The notes below the pieces were generated by a model that had not been told where the DNA came from, searched no databases, and saw only the letters and a program-made list of their open reading frames with translations. This document shows, piece by piece, positions 33,931 to 41,090 of a DNA stretch of 64,000 nt. Position numbers and translations under genes: made by a program. Source of the stretch: CAZBDU01 sp964490725 (GTDB lineage: Bacteria; Spirochaetota; Spirochaetia; SZUA-6; DRHE01); contig CAZBDU010000020.1 of assembly GCA_964490725.1 (NCBI GenBank), positions 1 through 64,000 of the forward strand, read 5' to 3'. Within the stretch, counting starts at the first letter, position 1, and the number at the start of each line of letters is the position of its first letter.

Positions 33931-34107
33931 ATGGCCAAGAGTAAGGGCAAGGTGGTGGAGCTCGTCGCCTTGCAGTGTACTGAGTGCAAGAGACGCAACT
34001 ATACCACCGAGAAGAACCGGCGGAACATCGACTCCAAGCTGGAGTTCAACAAGTATTGTCCTCACGAGCGGAAGCATACCCTCCACAGGGAGACGAAGAT
34101 CAAATAG
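33931..34107 (+). CDS. rpmG: 50S ribosomal protein L33
   Basis: This 58-aa protein of the large ribosomal subunit is recognised by the LQCTECKRRNYTTEKNRRN core and the KHTLHRETKIK end. The N-terminal zinc knuckle pair is Cys16 and Cys19. The second pair is incomplete: Cys43 is kept, but the position three residues later is Glu46 (YCPHERKHT), so the zinc site is at most three Cys plus perhaps His. It is followed by tRNA-Trp, secE and nusG, the classical bacterial arrangement. Confidence 0.95.
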   Translation: MAKSKGKVVELVALQCTECKRRNYTTEKNRRNIDSKLEFNKYCPHERKHTLHRETKIK

Positions 34108-34125
34108 GTGTTTTTCCGAAATCCT

Positions 34126-34199
34126 AGGCCAGTAGCTCCAATGGCTAGAGCGCCGGTCTCCAAAACCGGATGTTGCAGGTTCGAGTCCTGCCTGGCCTG
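34126..34199 (+). tRNA. tRNA-Trp (anticodon CCA)
   Basis: The acceptor stem AGGCCAG (34126-34132) pairs with CTGGCCT (34192-34198) and the discriminator is G. The anticodon arm CCGGT-CTCCAAA-ACCGG places CCA as the anticodon. The T arm has AGGTTCGAGTCCT. Its position between rpmG and secE is conserved in many bacteria. CCA is not encoded, although TGC follows. Confidence 0.96.
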
Positions 34200-34224
34200 C
34201 TAGCGAACGACAGGGGAGGCGCGG

Positions 34225-34404
34225 ATGAACAGGATAATCCGGTTCTTCAAGGAGAGCTACTCGGAGCTTCGCAGGGTCACCTGGCCTTCCCGGGACGAGG
34301 TGGTTGCCTCCACGAAGGTGGTCCTGGTTTCGGTGGTGTTGATAGCGCTGGCCCTGGGACTGGTGGATTATCTGATTTTTCGCGGCATCGGGCTGGTCTT
34401 CTAG
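34225..34404 (+). CDS. secE: Preprotein translocase subunit SecE
   Basis: This 59-aa single-spanning membrane protein clamps the SecY channel. The amphipathic cytoplasmic helix with the conserved FFKESYSELRRVTWPSRDEV motif (residues 7-26) precedes one transmembrane helix (VVLVSVVLIALALGLVDYLI). It is short, as in non-enteric bacteria. The ATG at 34225 has GGGGAGG five bases upstream. It lies between tRNA-Trp and nusG, as expected. Confidence 0.95.
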   Translation: MNRIIRFFKESYSELRRVTWPSRDEVVASTKVVLVSVVLIALALGLVDYLIFRGIGLVF

Positions 34405-34466
34405 GGCTTGGATCTTGCGGGGAGGAGGGCGGAGCCCGATCCCTGAAGGCGAAGAGAAGAGGTGCA

Positions 34467-35021
34467 ATGGCAAAGGGCTGGTATGTGCTGCATACCTATT
34501 CCGGATACGAGAACAAGGTTCAGAAACACATCAACAAGCTGATTCAGGACGGGCCGCTGGCGGAGGCGGTGTACACCGTCAAGGTGCCGGCCGAAGAAGT
34601 CGTGGAAGTCAAGGACGGCAAGCGCAAGATCAGCTCCAAGAAGTTTCTCCCCGGCTACATTCTGCTGGAGATGGATCTTCCCGAGAACGAGTGGAAGCAG
34701 GTGTGCTCGACCATCCGCCAGATACCCGGTGTCACGGGTTTCGTGGGAACGGCGCGAAACCAGAAGCCGCAGCCCATCTCGGCGGAGGAAGCCCGGGAGG
34801 TGCTGCAACGCTCCGGTGAGATCAAGAGCGAGAAGATGATCAAGCCGAAGCAGACATTCTCCGTGGGAGAGTCGGTGAGGATCACCGAGGGACCCTTCGA
34901 CTCGTTCACGGGCGCCATCGAGGAGGTGAATCTGGAGAAGGGGAAGCTGCGCGTCATGGTGGGGATCTTCGGCCGCGCCACGCCGGTGGAGGTGGACTTC
35001 CTCCAGGTGGAGAAGATCTGA
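34467..35021 (+). CDS. nusG: Transcription termination/antitermination factor NusG
   Basis: The 184-aa factor binds RNA polymerase and links it to Rho or ribosomes. The NGN domain opens with KGWYVLHTYSGYENKVQKHI and contains KKFLPGYILLEMDL. The C-terminal KOW domain has GESVRITEGPFDSFTGAIEE. The ATG at 34467 has AGAAGAGG just upstream; the longer open frame runs back through secE and tRNA-Trp and is not translated. A 119-bp gap without a clear terminator separates it from rplK. Confidence 0.97.
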   Translation: MAKGWYVLHTYSGYENKVQKHINKLIQDGPLAEAVYTVKVPAEEVVEVKDGKRKISSKKFLPGYILLEMDLPENEWKQVCSTIRQIPGVTGFVGTARNQKPQPISAEEAREVLQRSGEIKSEKMIKPKQTFSVGESVRITEGPFDSFTGAIEEVNLEKGKLRVMVGIFGRATPVEVDFLQVEKI

Positions 35022-35140
35022 CCGCGCACGCCTGCCCGGTGGCGCCGGGACGGCCGGACGGCGTCCCGGGGAGTGCCTCACTTTGAGTTGGGAGTCCGGC
35101 CGTGGGGCCGGACGCTGGGACCACAGAGGAGAACAAGAGA

Positions 35141-35578
35141 ATGGCCAAGAAGAAGGTCGCGGCAGTCATCAAGCTGCAGGTGCCTGCCGGGAAGGCGACC
35201 CCCGCACCGCCGGTGGGTCCCGCACTGGGACCACACGGCGTCAGCGCACCGCAGTTCGTTCAGCAGTTCAACGAGCGCACCAAGAGCCAGGAGCCGGGAT
35301 TGATCATCCCCGTGGTGATCACGGTCTACGCAGACAAGAGCTTCACCTTCATTACCAAGACCCCTCCGGCGGCGGTGCTGATCAAGAAAGCCTGCGGCAT
35401 CGAGAAGGGATCGCCCGTGCCCAACAAGGACAAGGTGGCCATCTTGAAGCAGGAGCAGCTGCACGCCATCGCCGAGCAGAAGATGCAGGATCTGAACGCC
35501 AACGACCTGGAGGCGGCCATGAAGATCATCGCGGGCACCGCCCGCAGCATGGGCGTGACGGTGGAGGGCCGGCCATGA
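35141..35578 (+). CDS. rplK: 50S ribosomal protein L11
   Basis: This 145-aa protein of the GTPase-associated centre binds 23S rRNA near helices 43/44. Hallmarks are IKLQVPAGKATPAPPVGPAL, the Pro-rich hinge of the N-terminal domain, and the rRNA-binding C-terminal domain ending KIIAGTARSMGVTVEG. The ATG at 35141 has GGAG nine bases upstream. The stop codon overlaps the rplA start (ATGA), so the two are translationally coupled. Confidence 0.97.
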   Translation: MAKKKVAAVIKLQVPAGKATPAPPVGPALGPHGVSAPQFVQQFNERTKSQEPGLIIPVVITVYADKSFTFITKTPPAAVLIKKACGIEKGSPVPNKDKVAILKQEQLHAIAEQKMQDLNANDLEAAMKIIAGTARSMGVTVEGRP

Positions 35579-36255
35579 GGCGGAGCAAGAGGTATCTGGA
35601 CACGCTCAAGAAGTACGACCGCAACGAGCTCTACCCTCTCGAACGGGCCGTGGAGCTGGTGCAGGAGCTGAAGGCCGCCAAGTTCGACGAGACGGTCGAG
35701 ATGGCCATGAAGCTGAACATCAAGGCCAAGCATACCGTTCGCGACACCATGGTGCTGCCGAACACCTACCAGGCGGAGAAGAAGATCCTGGTCTTCGCCA
35801 AAGGCGAGAAGGCCGAAGAGGCGAAGGCGGCGGGAGCGGCCTTCGTGGGCGAGGTGGAGCTGATCGAGAAGATCCGTGAGGGGTGGCTGGACTTCGACGT
35901 GGCGGTGGCCACGCCCGACATGATGAAGGACGTCGGCAAGCTGGGGCCCATCCTGGGCCGCCGCGGGCTGATGCCGAATCCCAAGACCAAGACCGTGACC
36001 TTCGACGTGAAAGGCGCCATCGGGGAGCTGAAGAAGGGGCGTGTGGAGTTCAGGGCGGACAAGACCGGGGTGGTGCACCTGCCCATCGGCAAGGTGTCCA
36101 TGGAGAAGGAGAAGCTCCTGGAGAATGCCCGGACCTTCATGCAGGAGGTGAGCCGCAGACGGCCCTCCGACGTCAAGGGGGAGTTCATCAGCTCCGTGGC
36201 GCTGTCCTCCACCATGGGCCCGGGGATCAGGGTCAACCCGAAGGAGAAGGCGTAG
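35575..36255 (+). CDS. rplA: 50S ribosomal protein L1
   Basis: This 226-aa protein of the mobile L1 stalk participates in tRNA exit and is usually the autogenous repressor of the L11-L1 operon. The family motifs FDETVEMAMKLNIKAKHTVR and GRRGLMPNPKTKTVTFD are present. The ATG lies in the ATGA overlap with rplK, which fixes the start; the longer upstream frame is rplK in another register. Only two bases separate it from rplJ. Confidence 0.97.
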   Translation: MRRSKRYLDTLKKYDRNELYPLERAVELVQELKAAKFDETVEMAMKLNIKAKHTVRDTMVLPNTYQAEKKILVFAKGEKAEEAKAAGAAFVGEVELIEKIREGWLDFDVAVATPDMMKDVGKLGPILGRRGLMPNPKTKTVTFDVKGAIGELKKGRVEFRADKTGVVHLPIGKVSMEKEKLLENARTFMQEVSRRRPSDVKGEFISSVALSSTMGPGIRVNPKEKA

Positions 36256-36257
36256 GT

Positions 36258-36791
36258 ATGGGAGAGAAAACGCAGAACATACAGCCCCACAAGGTGGAGG
36301 CCATCGCCCGGCTGCGGGAGCTGATCGGCGGCTCCCGGGACGTGATCTTCACCGACTACCGGGGCCTCAACGTGGAACAGATCACCGAGCTGCGGCGCAG
36401 CCTCAAGCAGCAGGACGTCGAGTACCGGGTGATCCGCAACAACTACGCCCGCATCGCGCTCACGGAGCTGGGCATGCCCTTCGAGGACAGCTTCCTGATC
36501 GATCCCACGGCCATCGCCCTGGTCAGGTCCGACGTGGGGCCTGCGGCCAAGGTGATCGTGGAGCTCGGCCGGGACATGCCGGTGAAGATCAAGGGAGGCA
36601 TGATCGAAGGCCGGGTGGCCAGCGCCCAGCAGGTGGAGGCCATCTCGAGGCTCCCCGGACGGGAGCAGCTGTACTCCATGCTCATGAACGCCATGAACGG
36701 GCCGCTGCAGAACCTGGCGTTCGGCCTGAACGGGATCGCCACCAAGCTGGTGAGAACCCTGCAGGCGGTGGCGGAGCAGAAGGGCACTTGA
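36258..36791 (+). CDS. rplJ: 50S ribosomal protein L10
   Basis: This 177-aa protein forms the base of the L7/L12 stalk. The N-terminal rRNA-binding domain contains VIFTDYRGLNVEQITELRR and VEYRVIRNNYARIAL. The C-terminal helix that binds L7/L12 dimers is visible in the last 25 residues. The ATG at 36258 follows rplA after two bases with purine-rich sequence upstream. In contrast to E. coli there is no room for an L10 leader before rplJ, so any autoregulatory site must lie elsewhere. Confidence 0.96.
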   Translation: MGEKTQNIQPHKVEAIARLRELIGGSRDVIFTDYRGLNVEQITELRRSLKQQDVEYRVIRNNYARIALTELGMPFEDSFLIDPTAIALVRSDVGPAAKVIVELGRDMPVKIKGGMIEGRVASAQQVEAISRLPGREQLYSMLMNAMNGPLQNLAFGLNGIATKLVRTLQAVAEQKGT

Positions 36792-36975
36792 GGTGAGGGA
36801 AGGCGGCCCGGCAGGGCCTCCTTGTGGACGGTCATCCGCCGCCGCTGCGCCCGCGGTGGTGAGCTCCTCGCAACGTCGTTGGGAAGGGTGGACGGACTGA
36901 CCGGCAATTAAGGCGGCATTAGTCTTCATCGGTTGCTGCTACTGCCGCCAACAAGAGAACTGGAGGAGAAGTTAA

Positions 36976-37368
36976 ATGGCAACACTGAGCAAAGAGCAGA
37001 TCCTGGATGCCATATCGGGCATGACCGTGCTGGAGGTTTCCGAGCTGGTCAAGATGATGGAAGAGAAGTTCGGGGTCACGGCCGCAGCACCGGTTGCAGT
37101 GGCCGCCGCTCCTGCGGCGGGGGGCGCTGCGGCGGCCGAGGCTGCCGAGGAGCAGTCCGAGTTCACGGTGGTGCTGAAGAGCTTCGACGCGGACAAGAAG
37201 ATCCCGGTGATCAAGGAAGTGCGTGCCCTCACCGGACTGGGCCTGAAGGAGGCCAAGGAGCTGGTCGAGGCCGGCGACAAGGCCGTCAAGGAGGCCGTCT
37301 CGAAGGAGGAGGCCCAGAAAGTCAAGCAGCAGCTCGAGGCGGCGGGCGCCACGGTAGAGGTTCAATAG
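36976..37368 (+). CDS. rplL: 50S ribosomal protein L7/L12
   Basis: This 130-aa stalk protein recruits translational GTPases. The N-terminal dimerisation domain (about 1-35), an Ala/Gly-rich hinge (about 37-58) and the C-terminal factor-binding domain (EFTVVLKSFDADKKIPVIKE, then LTGLGLKEAKELVE) are all present. The ATG at 36976 has GGAGGAG upstream. A 184-bp gap separates it from rplJ, and a terminator-like hairpin follows, so its dosage is probably tuned separately. Confidence 0.97.
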   Translation: MATLSKEQILDAISGMTVLEVSELVKMMEEKFGVTAAAPVAVAAAPAAGGAAAAEAAEEQSEFTVVLKSFDADKKIPVIKEVRALTGLGLKEAKELVEAGDKAVKEAVSKEEAQKVKQQLEAAGATVEVQ

Positions 37369-37414
37369 GCGGCATTTGTACGAGTTTTTCAGCAGCAAGA
37401 GCGACCAACCCATG

Positions 37415-37454
37415 CCACCGGAGCGCAGGAAGCTCTCCGGTGGTGTCTTGTTTT
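37415..37454 (+). terminator. Hairpin with T-rich tail between rplL and rpoB
   Basis: CCACCGGAG (37415-37423) and CTCCGGTGG (37435-37443) form a perfect 9-bp stem, followed by TGTCTTGTTTT. This is the position of the partial attenuator that reduces rpoBC transcription relative to rplJL in E. coli. No separate rpoB promoter is evident in the 90 bases that follow, so read-through is likely. Confidence 0.6.
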
Positions 37455-37543
37455 GTCGGCGTGAACACGGGAAGGCAACCCTGCAGGCAGCGGGCGCAAG
37501 GCGGCGTTCCGCGTGCAGGCGAGCTTTCCCCTAGGGGGTAGGA

Positions 37544-40500
37544 ATGCAGGCGGCTATCAAGCGAATCTATTACGGGCAGGGCACCGGAGACGTCATGGAG
37601 ATGCCCAACCTGATCGACATACAGCTCTCCTCGTACGAGCGCTTTCTCCAGCGGCAGCGGCTGGCCGGCGGCAAGCCTCCCCGCCGGCAGGGGCTGGAGG
37701 ACGTTTTCCAGTCGGTGTTCCCCATTGAGAGCCCCAACGGGGACATGATCCTCGAGTACGGGGGGTATTCCCTCGACGAGACCAACGTGCTCTTCGGCGA
37801 GCAGGAGTGCAAGCAGAAGGGGCTGTCCTACGCCATCCCCATCAAGGCGCGGATCAACCTGGTCTTTCTCAACACCGGAGAGATCCGGCAAAAGGAGATC
37901 TACATGGGGGACATCCCCCTGATGACCGAACGCGGCACCTTCGTGATCAACGGGGCCGAGCGTGTGGTGGTGAGCCAGATCCACCGCTCGCCGGGGGTCA
38001 TCTTCTCCCACGAGAAGGGCGTGTTTTCTTCGCGGATCATCCCCTACCGTGGCTCCTGGCTGGAGTTCGAGATCGACCAGAAAAAGGAGCTGATCTACGC
38101 CAAGATCGACCGCAAGAAGAAGATCCTGGCCACGGTGTTCCTGCGCGCGTTGGGCTACGACACCCGGGAGAAGATCATCGAGCTGTTCTATCAGACCACC
38201 AAGGTGTCCATCTCGGAGAGCCGGGAGGACAAGGAAAAGCTGTTGAACATGGTCTTCGCCAAGGCGGTCTACGTGGAGGAAGGGGACAGCCGCAAGCGCC
38301 TCTACAGGGCGGGTGACAAGATCCATCCCCACGACGTGGAGGAGCTGCTGCACTCTGGTGTAACCGAGATCGAGGTGATCGACATTGTGCACCCGGACTC
38401 CCTCCACTCCCAGATCATCCTGAACTGCTTCGAGCGCGAAGAGATGATCTACTCCCGGGACAATCCCGAGAAGGACGAGCCCTCCAAGGAGGACGCGATC
38501 AGCCGGGTGTATGCGGTGATCAAACCCGGGGAGCCCATCACCCTGGAGAGCGCCGAGAAGGATTTGCAGAGTATGTTCTTCTCCCCCCGCCGCTACGATC
38601 TGGGGCGGGTGGGCCGCTACAAGCTGAACAAGAAGTTCGACTACGCCGAAGCGGTGAAAACTCACACCCTGGTTCCGGAGGACATCATCGCCACGATGAC
38701 CTTCCTGATCGAGGTGTACATCGGCGAAGGCAATGTGGATGACATCGATCATCTGGGCAACCGGCGCATTCGCTCGGTGGGAGAGCTGCTCACCAACCAC
38801 CTGAAGGTGGCCTTCACCCGCATGGAGCGCATCGCCAAAGAGCGGATGAGCCTGAAGGAGGCGGACACCATCCGGCCCCAGGACCTTATCTCCATCAAAC
38901 CGGTGGTGGCCACCATCAAGGAGTTCTTTGGCTCCAGCCAGCTGTCCCAATTCATGGACCAGGTCAATCCCCTGGCAGAGCTCACCCACAAGCGGCGCCT
39001 GAACGCGCTGGGCCCTGGGGGCCTCTCCCGCGACCGGGCGGGGTTCGAGGTCCGGGACGTGCACTACACCCACTACGGCCGCATGTGTCCCATCGAGACC
39101 CCGGAGGGGCCGAACATCGGCCTCATCGTGTCGCTGGCCAACTACACCCGGGTCAACGAGTACGGCTTCCTGGAGACCCCGTACCGCAGGGTGGAGAACG
39201 GCGTGGCCACCAGGGAGATCGAGTACCTGTCGGCCATGGACGAGGAGAAGTTCTTCATCGCCCAGGCCAGCGCCAGCCTGGACGGTCACGGCAAGTTCAC
39301 CGAGAAAATGGTCTCCGTGCGCAAGGGGGGAGACTACACCACCCGCTCGCCCAAGGACATCCAGTACATGGACGTGTCTCCCAGGCAGATCATCTCGGTG
39401 TCCACCTCCCTGATTCCGTTCCTGGAGCACGACGACGCCAACCGCGCCCTGATGGGCTCGAACATGCAGCGCCAGGCGGTGCCGCTGCTGGCCCCGGAGC
39501 CGCCGAGGGTGGGCACGGGGATGGAGAGGAAGACCGCCTACGACTCCGGGGTGGTGGTCATCGCCGGGCGTCCCGGCAAGGTGGTGTACGTCACCTCCCA
39601 GCTCATCCACGTGAAGCCCGACAGCGGCAAGGGCGAGGAGCTGGACGTCTACAAGCTGATCAAGTTCCAGCGCACCAACCAGGACACCTGCTACAACCAG
39701 AAGCCCATCGTCAGGGTGGGCCAGAAGGTGATCAAGGGACAGATCCTGGCCGACGGGCCGGCCACCTATGACGGGGAGCTGGCGCTGGGACGCAACGTCA
39801 TGGTGGCGTTCATGCCCTGGAACGGCTACAACTACGAGGACGCCATTCTGATCTCCGAGAAGGTGGTCAAGGACGACAGCTTCACCTCGATCCACATCAA
39901 GGAGTTCTCCATGGAAGTCCGGGAGACCAAGCTCGGCCCCGAGAAGATCACCCGGGACATACCCAACGCCAGCGAGTACTCCCTGGAGAACCTGGACGAA
40001 GAAGGAATCATCCGCACGGGGGCCAAGGTCAAGAGCGGCTCTATCCTGGTGGGAAAGGTCACCCCCAAGAGCGAGACCGACTCCACGCCGGAGTTCAAGC
40101 TGCTGAACTCGATCTTCGGGGAGAAGGCCAAGGACGTGCGGGACACCTCCTTGAGGGTGCCCCACGGCATCGAGGGGACGGTGATCGACGTGCAACGGCT
40201 GAAGCGCTCCGAGGGCGACGAGCTCAACCCCGGCGTCGAGGAGGTGGTGAAGATCCTCATCGCCACCAAGCGCAAGCTGCAGGAAGGCGACAAGATGGCC
40301 GGGCGCCACGGGAACAAGGGCGTCATCGCCCGGGTGCTGCCCGAGGAGGACATGCCCTTCATGGAGGACGGCACGCCCATCGACATCGTCCTCAATCCCC
40401 TGGGCGTCCCCTCCCGCATGAACCTGGGCCAGATCATGGAGACCGAGCTGGGGTGGGCCGGCGCCCGGCTGGACGAGTGGTACGCCACGCCGGTGTTCCA

Positions 40501-41032
40501 GTCCGCCACCAACGAGATGATCGAGCAGAAGCTGAAAGCGGCCGGGCTGCCGGCCAGCTCCAAGATCACCCTCTACGACGGACAGACCGGGCAGCCCTTC
40601 GAGAATCCGGTGACCTGCGGCTACATCTACGTGCTGAAGCTGCACCACCTGGTGGACGACAAGATGCATGCCCGGTCCACCGGCCCCTACTCCCTGGTCA
40701 CCCAGCAGCCGCTGGGCGGAAAGGCGCAGTTCGGCGGGCAGCGGCTGGGCGAGATGGAGGTGTGGGCGCTGGAGGCCTACGGCGCGGCGAACACCCTTCA
40801 GGAGCTCCTGACCATCAAGAGCGACGACATGTCCGGCCGCGCCAAGATCTACGAGAGCATCGTGAAGAACGAGGTGTTCACCCAGGCGGGCATCCCGGAG
40901 TCCTTCAACGTGCTGGTGCAGGAGCTGCGCGGCCTGGGGCTGGATATCAGCATCTACGACGCCAAGGGCAAGCAGATCGCCCTGACGGAGCGGGACGAGG
41001 AGCTGATCAACCGGCAGGGGAGCCGCTTCTGA
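37544..41032 (+). CDS. rpoB: RNA polymerase beta subunit
   Basis: The 1162-aa catalytic subunit of RNA polymerase starts at ATG 37544 with GGGGG seven to eight bases upstream. Rif cluster I (GSSQLSQFMDQVNPLAELTH, then KRRLNALGPGGLSRDRAGF) has Asn487 where E. coli has Ser531. The C-terminal parts GRHGNKGVIARVLPEEDMPF and KAQFGGQRLGEMEVWALEAYG are intact. It is shorter than E. coli RpoB because lineage-specific insertions are absent. It lies between rplL and rpoC, with 58 bases to rpoC. Confidence 0.98.
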   Translation: MQAAIKRIYYGQGTGDVMEMPNLIDIQLSSYERFLQRQRLAGGKPPRRQGLEDVFQSVFPIESPNGDMILEYGGYSLDETNVLFGEQECKQKGLSYAIPIKARINLVFLNTGEIRQKEIYMGDIPLMTERGTFVINGAERVVVSQIHRSPGVIFSHEKGVFSSRIIPYRGSWLEFEIDQKKELIYAKIDRKKKILATVFLRALGYDTREKIIELFYQTTKVSISESREDKEKLLNMVFAKAVYVEEGDSRKRLYRAGDKIHPHDVEELLHSGVTEIEVIDIVHPDSLHSQIILNCFEREEMIYSRDNPEKDEPSKEDAISRVYAVIKPGEPITLESAEKDLQSMFFSPRRYDLGRVGRYKLNKKFDYAEAVKTHTLVPEDIIATMTFLIEVYIGEGNVDDIDHLGNRRIRSVGELLTNHLKVAFTRMERIAKERMSLKEADTIRPQDLISIKPVVATIKEFFGSSQLSQFMDQVNPLAELTHKRRLNALGPGGLSRDRAGFEVRDVHYTHYGRMCPIETPEGPNIGLIVSLANYTRVNEYGFLETPYRRVENGVATREIEYLSAMDEEKFFIAQASASLDGHGKFTEKMVSVRKGGDYTTRSPKDIQYMDVSPRQIISVSTSLIPFLEHDDANRALMGSNMQRQAVPLLAPEPPRVGTGMERKTAYDSGVVVIAGRPGKVVYVTSQLIHVKPDSGKGEELDVYKLIKFQRTNQDTCYNQKPIVRVGQKVIKGQILADGPATYDGELALGRNVMVAFMPWNGYNYEDAILISEKVVKDDSFTSIHIKEFSMEVRETKLGPEKITRDIPNASEYSLENLDEEGIIRTGAKVKSGSILVGKVTPKSETDSTPEFKLLNSIFGEKAKDVRDTSLRVPHGIEGTVIDVQRLKRSEGDELNPGVEEVVKILIATKRKLQEGDKMAGRHGNKGVIARVLPEEDMPFMEDGTPIDIVLNPLGVPSRMNLGQIMETELGWAGARLDEWYATPVFQSATNEMIEQKLKAAGLPASSKITLYDGQTGQPFENPVTCGYIYVLKLHHLVDDKMHARSTGPYSLVTQQPLGGKAQFGGQRLGEMEVWALEAYGAANTLQELLTIKSDDMSGRAKIYESIVKNEVFTQAGIPESFNVLVQELRGLGLDISIYDAKGKQIALTERDEELINRQGSRF

Positions 41033-41090
41033 TGGTGCGCCCCGAGGGGAGCCCGGCACCAGGGCGGGCCCTCGCAAGAGGAGATGAGAG

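Noticed and set aside
34105..34125. TTTTT after rpmG as a terminator
   Set aside because: No stem precedes the T run, and tRNA-Trp, secE and nusG follow in the conserved cotranscribed order.
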